A DNA stretch of 23,151 nt from a virus (IMGVR_UViG_3300049846_001106:1-23151); one strand, 5' to 3'. Counted from the stretch's first letter, positions 18,301-23,052 are shown. A program made the numbers and translations. The notes: generated by a model not told the origin, from the sequence alone.

Positions 18301-19735
18301 CAAAAGAATGTGTAATGGTTCTTTTTAACGATGTTCTTTCTCCTGAAAGAGTGGAGAGAACAAGCTCTCCCATATCTGCTGCTTTCTTAAACCATCCACT
18401 AAAACCTGTTCTACCTATAAACTCAGACTGTAACTGCTTTCTAATACTAGCAAGCGGAACTTCACGAGTAGCCTTGCCAGCATACTTTATTAACTGATAA
18501 CCAGAACCGAAGTCTGTTAGTTCTTTACGTTTCTTCTCGGCCTGACCACCATGACGAAGGCCCTCAATCGTATTGTACTTATCATCCTTACCAGAGAACA
18601 TTGATAAGGGCTTCAGGACCCATGCGGCAGCTAACCCAACGCCAGTACCAATGAGTAAGGGGTGTGCCTTAGCAGAAGACAACATATCTGCAAAGATCTT
18701 CTTGTTAAATCCTGGCTTATTAAGAAAGAACTTCTCGCTAGTTTCCTTAATGGCCTCACCAGCCATAATTCTTTCTGGTGCTACCTTATATGAACTAGCT
18801 AGTTCTCGAATATCTCCAAGCAGTCCTTCTTCTATCGAGGGCAGCGCCCCGCCGCCAAAAGAGACTGGCGACTTTGCCTTCTGAAGGATTTCTGTGATCT
18901 TTTCTGGGGTATTACCACTTCGAATACTGGATATGTATTTTCTTCTGAGAGCTTGTTGATGCCAAGCTTTGACTTTCTCGGGATCGCCTCCAAAGATAGG
19001 CTTATCTAATAGATCAGCTAATTGCTGACCAGCCATAACATCTTCTTCTGATAAGTGAGCCCGCAAGGGCTCCCCGACGCCCAAGAGTTTATAGAGATCC
19101 TCTTGTTTCCAACCGGCTACCTTATAGCCCTGTGTAGCTAACCACTTAGCCGTCTGTTGATCTGTCGCTCCGCTCTGATGTTGATAGGCCTTGCCTGACT
19201 CGACATAGGTTTTTATTTGGGAATAGAAATCTTGCTCGATAAGCTCCGGAAATTGATAGGCTTCGTTTGCAACCTTCCATGCATATTCCTGACCTATATC
19301 TCGGATCTTAAATTTCCCTAATGCTGCTTGATATCTATTCTCTAGGCCGTAGGCCTTGGCGCGTGTAAGCAACATAGGAATATCAAATCCCTGTGTACGC
19401 TCACCAAATGTCTGGCCCTGACGCTGATATCCAATATTCCAACCCGCAAGAGTTCCACCCTCTTCCGAGGTTTCGAGGACACCTAGAAAGGACTCAAGAG
19501 CAGTTTGCTCTGATGTCGCCTTTTGGCCCGTAGTCTGTAACCGTTCTTTTATCGGTCTCCAGACATTCTCATTGGACCACTGATAGACCCTAGATCCGTA
19601 AGCAGGGTCTGCGTAGAGACTCTGTACCTTTTCTCCTGGTCTTCCATAGGAGATTGAGAGAATAGAAGATTGGTGACCAGAAAGGCCACCTGCTTCTAGA
19701 TCAAAGAAAAGAAATGGTTTTTTAGGTGTGGTCAT
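15368..19735 (-). CDS. Giant modular protein: DEDDh exonuclease, DnaJ, M48 peptidase, kinase, joined by 34-aa repeats
   Basis: 1455 aa. Modules in order: DEDDh 3'-5' exonuclease at 8-235 (FFDLEAGG D12/E14; FDIPML D118; HLSEED H227/D232); repeat R1 at 380-413; DnaJ domain about 475-520 (KYHPDRGG, HPD 495-497); R2 581-614; M48-like zinc peptidase (HELGH 708-712; FEERQAN with E778) with membrane-type helices; R3 861-894; short segment 895-929; R4 930-962; an unassigned His-rich module 963-1158 (HIHSHGD at 1037-1043); R5 1159-1192; protein-kinase-like module about 1220-1370 (GEGVQGQV 1228-1235, K1252, HNDVALRN with D1327/N1332, VDYG with D1348). Key residues all look intact. The start overlaps the upstream gene by 14 nt with no good Shine-Dalgarno, suggesting coupling. 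I infer a polyprotein or modular cargo protein delivered with, or processed in, the virion. Individual domains are called from motifs only. Confidence 0.85.
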   Translation of the reverse strand: MTTPKKPFLFFDLEAGGLSGHQSSILSISYGRPGEKVQSLYADPAYGSRVYQWSNENVWRPIKERLQTTGQKATSEQTALESFLGVLETSEEGGTLAGWNIGYQRQGQTFGERTQGFDIPMLLTRAKAYGLENRYQAALGKFKIRDIGQEYAWKVANEAYQFPELIEQDFYSQIKTYVESGKAYQHQSGATDQQTAKWLATQGYKVAGWKQEDLYKLLGVGEPLRAHLSEEDVMAGQQLADLLDKPIFGGDPEKVKAWHQQALRRKYISSIRSGNTPEKITEILQKAKSPVSFGGGALPSIEEGLLGDIRELASSYKVAPERIMAGEAIKETSEKFFLNKPGFNKKIFADMLSSAKAHPLLIGTGVGLAAAWVLKPLSMFSGKDDKYNTIEGLRHGGQAEKKRKELTDFGSGYQLIKYAGKATREVPLASIRKQLQSEFIGRTGFSGWFKKAADMGELVLSTLSGERTSLKRTITHSFDSNKAKEIYKDLAMKYHPDRGGSTSHMQELNSLYQEIKKTGQLKETYAEFTKTQVNAIGAAGGAGLIGAGLYANNIQEERRKKEREKRVQRFIEDLRKKRNRFSGRDDSHNTIEGLRHGGIAERKRKELTHFGSGFDPKQMLSEYEIDSFKRAFRELHNTSWAPEVRHFMDPPQVTSIWHKIGQNTTYNFLNKQVTINYGELGRLKNKPNLSKALNGLQDKQVAEVALGHELGHARVGVNSLKGKLATVGMSGRFAGIGSAAINLGLPIYTLATGANPLPMLGVSAGLSAAAGLSVLFEERQANKTLGHFLEHGAKWDKKLISEFLPKWNKAHNLHYGKAMLMQMGLPILMAGIQSGIAYGIHKLFAGDKKGTKKKTRAVNKITAKDDAHNTIEGLRHGGEAEKKRKELTDFGSGWVGGVINMVDDAAILVYRTAPGRQFIDRSAEYYDNHFSAKDDNYVIIDAMPHGWFGMQRKENTHFGSGYTGKETAAERFEIFKKALEAYGQETGTGHKRIIIPKYVISEEEMEKELGFVPVKVAIPESGQDRWTSWRNTRSTYHIHSHGDAWTMHRDEHEASTMLLKRLYEQKKEGKDVSFIQPVLEFLRGIPHVITEGIPGAFYYLKGQVFGGEDLAKRLGKEINPRYMELVNTLADPGNDEEDLAALKKSVDAKWQHRDKRGRFSGFKDAYNNIEGLGHKGIAWIGRKLNTDFGSGWDSLRGLVRAGETFESMLATSEFKSALAGARQLEVLGEGVQGQVFKMSSEFRGQRFEFARKIGEIGKNEPETLKELMSLGYEHSPSLYGVGKNTLDIELFHGKALSRVDSSVLHQYEQGAEEALRKLHQLGFEHNDVALRNIMAVDTPLGPRVGLVDYGLTRRPAASIDPFAATGTLGAIDIGGLKTAFKSTQTTSQAAKATSIMSSGESNVDNAFDELFGESPAPQINKVAQANLQRKTVEDFWTNASTGGIKHRKKSGGLVQ
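16160..16261 (-). repeat. Inter-module repeat R5
   Basis: Residues 1159-1192. FSGFKDAYNNIEGLGHKG ... RKLNTDFGSGW. Separates the His-rich module from the kinase-like module. Confidence 0.93.
16850..16948 (-). repeat. Inter-module repeat R4 (divergent)
   Basis: Residues 930-962, 33 aa, one residue shorter than the others. FSAKDDNYVIIDAMPHGW ... RKENTHFGSGY. NTIEGL is changed to VIIDAM, but the FS-x-KDD start, PHG and FGSG end remain. Only 35 residues separate it from R3. Confidence 0.85.
17054..17155 (-). repeat. Inter-module repeat R3
   Basis: Residues 861-894. ITAKDDAHNTIEGLRHGG ... RKELTDFGSGW. Follows the peptidase module, a hydrophobic segment (PILMAGIQSGIAYGI) and a Lys-rich stretch. 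Confidence 0.95.
17894..17995 (-). repeat. Inter-module repeat R2
   Basis: Residues 581-614. FSGRDDSHNTIEGLRHGG ... RKELTHFGSGF. Separates the DnaJ module from the HELGH peptidase. Preceded by a Gly-rich hydrophobic segment (IGAAGGAGLIGAGLY) and a very basic stretch. Confidence 0.95.
18497..18598 (-). repeat. Inter-module repeat R1
   Basis: Residues 380-413 of the giant protein. FSGKDDKYNTIEGLRHGG, then about six residues, then RKELTDFGSGY. Separates the exonuclease from the DnaJ module. Directly preceded by a hydrophobic Gly-rich helix (LLIGTGVGLAAAWVL). Confidence 0.95.
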
Positions 19736-20555
19736 CGGAAGCTAAGACATCGTCCGGAGTGAGAGCTTTTTCTTTCTCTTCTTGGACTGCTTGCTGAGCT
19801 ACCTGATCCAGTTCTCTACGGAGATTCTCAAGCTTCTGGCGCATAGCCGCCATCTGAGATGATGGGTCTGAATCAAGACGCACCTTTAGAGCAGCTTCTT
19901 TCTTATACTTCTCTTGTCTATCTCCGACCATGAGCTTGATTATCTTTGTACGTCGATTAGAGATCTTTTCCTTGATCTCCATGTATGGGGATATTTGCTT
20001 CTGAACAATTGGATCCCCTTCTGAATCAACTCCAACTACCTGATCCATCAACATAGTTGAATTCTCTGGTTTAGCTAATAGCATATTCAATCGCATCTCT
20101 TGGACCATGAGATCTGCTAGTTCTGATACATATCCTACTTCCGTAAAGTTATTGGGATCTACATCGAACTCCTCGAAATACTTCATGATCCAGTCTCTAA
20201 TGAGCTGAACCTCAATAATACACTGTTTGCCTAGTGGAGCCTTATTGACCTGTTGCAAAGGGCAACGGTCTGCGAATGGACATTTGGGGCCTGCGCAATA
20301 CATAGGAGTCATTGCACTTGACCCTGTAGAGAGCTTCATGAGATGAAGGTTAATCTTCTGAGCTTCCTCAGGGGTAAACGTTATATTCTCGTAATCATCT
20401 AGGTTGTGTTGTAAGTGTCTGAAATAGCCAGACTTAACCATCTTACCTGATTCGGTAATGGCAATGCCGCCGAGAGTCACCAACTGCTTCTTCTCCCTAT
20501 TCTCAGTTGTAAATCGTGACTCAGCTTCTAGCTCTTCTCTTTTCTTAGGATCCAA
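19722..20555 (-). CDS. Four-cysteine helical protein, possible small terminase
   Basis: 277 aa from a TTG start at 20555-20553, chosen because GAGGGG (20568-20563) lies 7 nt upstream. A longer in-frame version would start at TTG 20570 but lacks this spacing. A cysteine cluster C87-x4-C92-x5-C98-x13-C112 (YCAGPKCPFADRCPL ... GKQC) is probably a zinc or Fe-S site. The rest is helical, with a C-terminal coiled coil (MRQKLENLRRELDQVAQQAV) at about 235-265. The location near the 5' end of the packaging operon and a helical fold with a C-terminal coiled coil fit a small terminase, but I see no clear helix-turn-helix. The last 14 nt overlap the start of the giant protein gene. The terminase role is tentative. 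Confidence 0.6.
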   Translation of the reverse strand: MDPKKREELEAESRFTTENREKKQLVTLGGIAITESGKMVKSGYFRHLQHNLDDYENITFTPEEAQKINLHLMKLSTGSSAMTPMYCAGPKCPFADRCPLQQVNKAPLGKQCIIEVQLIRDWIMKYFEEFDVDPNNFTEVGYVSELADLMVQEMRLNMLLAKPENSTMLMDQVVGVDSEGDPIVQKQISPYMEIKEKISNRRTKIIKLMVGDRQEKYKKEAALKVRLDSDPSSQMAAMRQKLENLRRELDQVAQQAVQEEKEKALTPDDVLASDDHT

Positions 20556-20556
20556 G

Positions 20557-20811
20557 TTATTTCCCCTCAACAGTTCTGAATAGATTGTGTACTGATTCTA
20601 CCATATCTCTGATCTGTATGTAATCTTTACGAACAAAGATATCTAATGACTTCTTGAAATAGGGACAGTCACTTCCTTGTGTCTCTCTCAGTCCTTCTGT
20701 TCTTTCGATACCTGAGTTATTCAGTCTATCTGATAATTTAGCTAATGCTATCCTTAGTGCATCTAGTTCATGTATTAGCTTTTCACCAGTAGTTAGAGTT
20801 TCTTCTGACAT
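20557..20811 (-). CDS. Small helical protein, first gene of the minus-strand operon
   Basis: 84 aa, MSEETLTTGEKLIHELDALR... The ATG at 20811-20809 is chosen over the upstream in-frame ATG at 20895, because an AGGAGG Shine-Dalgarno lies 4-5 nt upstream and the promoter -10 box (20830-20835) is placed so that only this start is inside the transcript. Predicted to be two amphipathic helices (ELDALRIALAKLSDRLNN; DYIQIRDMVESVHNLFRTVE), possibly a coiled coil. One Cys. Family not recognised. It ends 1 nt before the TTG start of the next gene. Confidence 0.75.
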   Translation of the reverse strand: MSEETLTTGEKLIHELDALRIALAKLSDRLNNSGIERTEGLRETQGSDCPYFKKSLDIFVRKDYIQIRDMVESVHNLFRTVEGK

Positions 20812-20829
20812 ATATCCTCCTATAAGTAG

Positions 20830-20858
20830 AGGATAGTTATCCCGCCACTTGCAGTCAA
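20830..20858 (-). promoter_or_regulatory. Sigma70-like promoter of the structural operon
   Basis: On the minus strand, TTGACT (20858-20853), 17-nt spacer, TATCCT (20835-20830). Predicted start at about 20823, followed by AGGAGG and the ATG at 20811. The -35 box overlaps that of a promoter on the opposite strand (20849-20877). Confidence 0.75.
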
Positions 20859-20877
20859 TTTCCCTTGTTTTTATACT
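20849..20877 (+). promoter_or_regulatory. Sigma70-like divergent promoter
   Basis: On the plus strand, TTGCAG (20849-20854), 17-nt spacer, TATACT (20872-20877). The predicted start is about 20884, only about 3 nt before the ATG at 20887, so the transcript would be nearly leaderless. Confidence 0.7.
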
Positions 20878-20886
20878 AACTTCACA

Positions 20887-21090
20887 ATGCCTCATTTTGA
20901 TTCAAATATAGAAAGACAACAGTTCATAAAAGAACATGCTCTTAGACTAGAGTCTATCCTAAGAGAAATGGAAGATCTTCAAATGAAGATACTTGCATTA
21001 CAAGTAGAAGCTCAGTATGAACAATCATTAGTTATAGAAGCAGTCCACACTCAGAGACTCTCCCGCGATTCTAAAAAAGAATTACCCTAG
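20887..21090 (+). CDS. Small coiled-coil protein, candidate leaderless gene
   Basis: 67 aa, MPHFDSNIERQQFIKEHALR... A single amphipathic helix with heptads (LRLESILREMEDLQMKILAL) makes a coiled coil likely. No Shine-Dalgarno precedes the ATG, but a good promoter has its -10 box 9 nt upstream. It is divergent from the structural operon and convergent with the next minus-strand gene, overlapping it tail to tail by 9 nt. Composition looks like a real protein (no Trp or Cys, regular heptads). Function unknown; a small regulator is a possibility, given its place at the divergent promoter. Confidence 0.6.
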   Translation: MPHFDSNIERQQFIKEHALRLESILREMEDLQMKILALQVEAQYEQSLVIEAVHTQRLSRDSKKELP

Positions 21091-21405
21091 CCAACCAAAA
21101 ATATTCTCAAGCTCATCACCAAAGGTACTCCACTTCTTACCTTGAGGAGCTTTCATAACCCTTGAGATTCCTCCAGCTGAACTACGGAGTCCAAGTCCCA
21201 TACCCATTCCAAACATAGCACCTAGAGTAGTACGTGTGTTGATGTTTGATTGTATCTGTGCGCGAACTGGTGAGTTTTCTGGAAGTCTATCCAGAAGAGG
21301 TTGATAGGCCTTCTTAGCCTTGTGTCTTTGCCAAATAGCTCCAGCCCCTGCACCCAGAGCACCAATAGCTATAGCACCACGATTAGCTTTTAGACTAGCG
21401 AACAT
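21082..21405 (-). CDS. Small Gly-rich protein, candidate leaderless gene
   Basis: 107 aa, MFASLKANRGAIAIGALGAG... Two hydrophobic Gly-rich segments: about 10-25 (AIAIGALGAGAGAIW) and about 59-73 (LGAMFGMGMGLGLRS), separated by a charged stretch (KAKKAYQPLLDRLPENSPVR). The composition matches the three Gly/Ala-rich proteins at 13690-15353. TATAAT ends 6 nt before the ATG and there is no Shine-Dalgarno, so the predicted mRNA begins at or next to the A of ATG. Membrane-associated protein likely; function unknown. Confidence 0.65.
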   Translation of the reverse strand: MFASLKANRGAIAIGALGAGAGAIWQRHKAKKAYQPLLDRLPENSPVRAQIQSNINTRTTLGAMFGMGMGLGLRSSAGGISRVMKAPQGKKWSTFGDELENIFGWLG

Positions 21406-21411
21406 ACAACT

Positions 21412-21439
21412 ATTATACCGAAAGTCCTATAGGAAGCAA
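21412..21439 (-). promoter_or_regulatory. Sigma70-like promoter, leaderless
   Basis: On the minus strand, TTGCTT (21439-21434), 16-nt spacer, consensus TATAAT (21417-21412). ATG follows after 6 nt (AGTTGT), placing the expected +1 at the A of the start codon. Confidence 0.75.
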
Positions 21440-21530
21440 TTTCTGAATAATTTTTATATCAGGATTTTCTGGTTTCCATTAGCAACAAAAAATTAGATTT
21501 TTATTAGTTGAGTGCCTGGTGTTGATTATT

Positions 21531-21552
21531 GGGATCTAAGGAATCCCTTTTT
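21531..21552 (+). terminator. Hairpin plus T-run (weak terminator or leader hairpin)
   Basis: GGGAT (21531-21535) pairs with ATCCC (21543-21547) around a 7-nt loop and is followed by five T. The 5-bp stem is short for an intrinsic terminator. The interval 21406-21530 upstream holds the promoter of the minus-strand gene and an AT-rich stretch, in which I see no further gene and no convincing plus-strand promoter. Confidence 0.5.
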
Positions 21553-21555
21553 CAT

Positions 21556-21600
21556 GTAAGACCCCGGGTAGTTCATGGTGAACTATTTCGTGTGTCGTAC
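21556..21600 (+). ncRNA. Structured leader 1, upstream of the first plus-strand gene
   Basis: GTAAGAC (21556-21562) can pair with GTCGTAC (21594-21600), with one A-G mismatch. Inside is a perfect 7-bp hairpin TAGTTCA-TGG-TGAACTA (21569-21585). Its tip, CA-UGG-UG, is the same as the tip of helix P2 in element A and nearly that of element B. The Shine-Dalgarno AAGGAG follows. Confidence 0.5.
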
Positions 21601-21617
21601 TAGCTAAGGAGAGAGTC

Positions 21618-21842
21618 ATGAGTTATCAGTACTGCAAACTGAGTGATGTGATGAAGAAGATCTCCCTCTATGAAGAAGGAGAGAAAGGTCATCAACCATT
21701 GTCTAAGGAGACATTGGATTACTTCACTGGTGGGTATATCCCGCCGACTGAAGAAGAGATGACTGGCTTCTTTAACAAGGCTATTCGGTATACTAGTGAT
21801 CGCCTAACAGTGATCATTAGTAAAGACTGGAAGCCTTGGTAA
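21618..21842 (+). CDS. Small protein of unknown function
   Basis: 74 aa, MSYQYCKLSDVMKKISLYEE... An AAGGAGAG Shine-Dalgarno is 6-7 nt before the ATG. Charged and soluble; the C-terminus is aromatic (SKDWKPW). No recognised motif; YIPPTEEEMTGFFNKAIRY may be a helix with a short Pro turn. First gene of a plus-strand cluster whose genes are separated by structured RNA. The leader carries a hairpin that could control translation. Function unknown; non-structural, possibly early, by orientation. Confidence 0.75.
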   Translation: MSYQYCKLSDVMKKISLYEEGEKGHQPLSKETLDYFTGGYIPPTEEEMTGFFNKAIRYTSDRLTVIISKDWKPW

Positions 21843-21852
21843 GGCAGACGGG

Positions 21853-21870
21853 TGGGGACGCAAGTCCCCA
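21853..21870 (+). promoter_or_regulatory. GNRA-capped hairpin (GCAA) after first plus-strand gene
   Basis: A perfect 7-bp stem, TGGGGAC (21853-21859) with GTCCCCA (21864-21870), capped by GCAA. It begins 10 nt after the stop codon and is followed directly by structured element A. There is no T-run, so it is not an ordinary terminator. A stability or tertiary-docking hairpin is likely. Confidence 0.75.
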
Positions 21871-21871
21871 T

Positions 21872-21935
21872 TAATGCACTACTACATGCATGGTGTGTGT
21901 AGTACCAGGTCCGAAGTCCTGGATATTGTGCGTTA
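21872..21935 (+). ncRNA. Structured RNA element A (three-helix, 64 nt)
   Basis: P1: TAATGCAC (21872-21879) with GTGCGTTA (21928-21935). P2: CTAC with GTAG (21879-21882, 21899-21902), a 3-nt TAC bulge, then ATGCA with TGTGT and a TGG triloop. P3: CCAGG with CCTGG (21905-21922). The junction has GGATATTG. It has the same length and form as element B, with base changes that keep the pairing. The Shine-Dalgarno GGGAG of the next gene follows about 7 nt after P1. Not a class I recognise. Confidence 0.7.
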
Positions 21936-21954
21936 CTAAGTAAGGGAGATTCAG

Positions 21955-22185
21955 ATGAACAGCAACAAAACCTTTAAGAGCAACGTCCTCGTGTCAGTCA
22001 GCTGCATCGACTGTGGTAAGGAGCATGCTCTTGATACGGACACTAGCAAGCCTTGTGCTTGTGGTGGTGGTGTAGCCGCGCCTGGTCTCGACCTGAAGAA
22101 GTTCGGGTGGGAGCATGACCAGAAGTACTACACCCGTATCCGATTCGAGCATAGTGTCAATAAGGGACACTTGTTCGACCTCTAG
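21955..22185 (+). CDS. Small zinc-ribbon-like protein
   Basis: 76 aa. C17-x2-C20 (SCIDCGKEH) and C34-x-C36 (KPCACGGG) make a probable four-cysteine zinc site. The rest is hydrophilic, with aromatic residues near the end (HDQKYYTRIRFEH). Shine-Dalgarno AAGGGAG precedes the ATG by about 7 nt. Codons are richer in C/G than in the structural operon. It lies between structured elements A and B. Function unknown; small phage zinc-ribbon proteins often bind host proteins or nucleic acids, but nothing here selects among those. Confidence 0.75.
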   Translation: MNSNKTFKSNVLVSVSCIDCGKEHALDTDTSKPCACGGGVAAPGLDLKKFGWEHDQKYYTRIRFEHSVNKGHLFDL

Positions 22186-22191
22186 CAGAGG

Positions 22192-22211
22192 ACTACCCCG
22201 TAAGGGGTAGT
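22192..22211 (+). promoter_or_regulatory. GNRA-capped hairpin (GTAA) after second plus-strand gene
   Basis: An 8-bp stem, ACTACCCC (22192-22199) with GGGGTAGT (22204-22211), capped by GTAA. It begins 6 nt after the stop codon and abuts element B. It differs in sequence from the matching hairpin at 21853-21870 but keeps form and tetraloop type. Confidence 0.75.
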
Positions 22212-22274
22212 AATGCCCTACTATCTACATAGTGTAGGTAGTACCAGTTCCAAGGCTGGATATTGGCTGCATTA
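22211..22274 (+). ncRNA. Structured RNA element B (three-helix, 64 nt)
   Basis: P1: TAATGC (22211-22216) with GCATTA (22269-22274). P2: CTAC with GTAG, a TAT bulge, then CTACA with TGTAG and a TAG triloop (22218-22241). P3: CCAG with CTGG (22244-22259). The junction has GGATATTG. The first T of P1 is shared with the preceding hairpin, so the two compete or stack. The GTAGGAG Shine-Dalgarno of the next gene follows. Confidence 0.7.
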
Positions 22275-22293
22275 CCAATTGTAGGAGTTAGTC

Positions 22294-23052
22294 ATGCGTA
22301 TTGACATCATCAACCACATCCTGGAAACCACCAACAGCTTTAGCAGCAATCCTCTTTCTCACTTCATGGTGAGTGATGAGGAGAGCGTGGGCAACAATGT
22401 CCTGTTCGATAACCTCACCTCTGGTGAGGAAGTCGGTATGGATGATGAGCCCACCAAGCTGGAGGAAGGTCCGGACAATGAGCGTCTTCTTGACGTAGCT
22501 CTCTGTCTGCATGATGTACAGATCCGCACCCTCAAGGTAGCGGTGAAGTACAATGATGCGAAGAAGGCTATTGTGAAGCAGATCAACGAACTCTACACCA
22601 AGTGGAATTCGTTCCTCGAAACCGAGAAGTTCGAGGCGCTCACCAAAGGCCAGAAGTCTCTGGCATGGGACAAGTACAAGTCCCACATGAATGCGCTGAA
22701 GGAGCGCAATGAGAAGGCCAAGCCCTTTGTACAGGAAGCTTGGAACAACTACAATCAGGCCAAAGCAGAGTTCAACTCCTATATGGAGGCGAATACCTCT
22801 CTCTGGCCGCTCTTCTACTCTCTCATGAGTGATGAGTCTGATAGTTCCGGCTATTGGACTCGCTCAGGTGAGAGCTGGCAGGCTGAGACTGAGATCGTCA
22901 CCGCAGATGATCTCATTAAGGCCTCCCAGATGCGGGAGATCAACCAGATGGACGAGGAAGAAGCTATCCTCGCCCGTATTGGCATCTCTGACCAGCAGGA
23001 GGAAGAGGAATCTGAGGTCAATGACCTCTTGGCTACTGAACTTGGCATCTAA
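22294..23052 (+). CDS. Acidic helical protein of unknown function
   Basis: 252 aa, MRIDIINHILETTNSFSSNP... The GTAGGAG Shine-Dalgarno is 6-7 nt before the ATG. Residues about 1-65 are acidic and probably disordered. Residues 65-165 form long charged helices (DVQIRTLKVAVKYNDAKKAI; AKPFVQEAWNNYNQAKAEFN), perhaps a coiled-coil bundle. The C-terminal 60 residues are again very acidic (MDEEEAILARIGISDQQEEE). No catalytic motif seen. The overall negative charge is compatible with a DNA mimic or a binding protein, but that is only a guess. C/G-rich codons suggest good expression. Two other open frames on the opposite strand inside it are shadows. Confidence 0.8.
   Translation: MRIDIINHILETTNSFSSNPLSHFMVSDEESVGNNVLFDNLTSGEEVGMDDEPTKLEEGPDNERLLDVALCLHDVQIRTLKVAVKYNDAKKAIVKQINELYTKWNSFLETEKFEALTKGQKSLAWDKYKSHMNALKERNEKAKPFVQEAWNNYNQAKAEFNSYMEANTSLWPLFYSLMSDESDSSGYWTRSGESWQAETEIVTADDLIKASQMREINQMDEEEAILARIGISDQQEEEESEVNDLLATELGI

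Noticed and set aside
20812-20895. N-terminal extension of the 84-aa protein (28 residues from ATG 20895)
   Set aside because: The extension covers the promoter and has a Cys/Trp-rich unnatural sequence; the internal ATG has AGGAGG and lies downstream of the -10 box.
21853-22211. GNRA hairpins as intrinsic terminators
   Set aside because: Neither is followed by a T-run; both abut conserved structured elements instead.
21872-22274. Elements A and B as tRNA, hammerhead or purine riboswitch
   Set aside because: No tRNA cloverleaf or T-loop, no CUGAUGA/GAAA hammerhead core, and although GGAUAU recalls part of the purine aptamer, the junction order and loop-loop sequences do not fit.
22288-22686. 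132-aa open frame on - inside the last plus-strand gene
   Set aside because: The plus frame has a strong Shine-Dalgarno, spans more and has natural composition; the minus frame has none of these.
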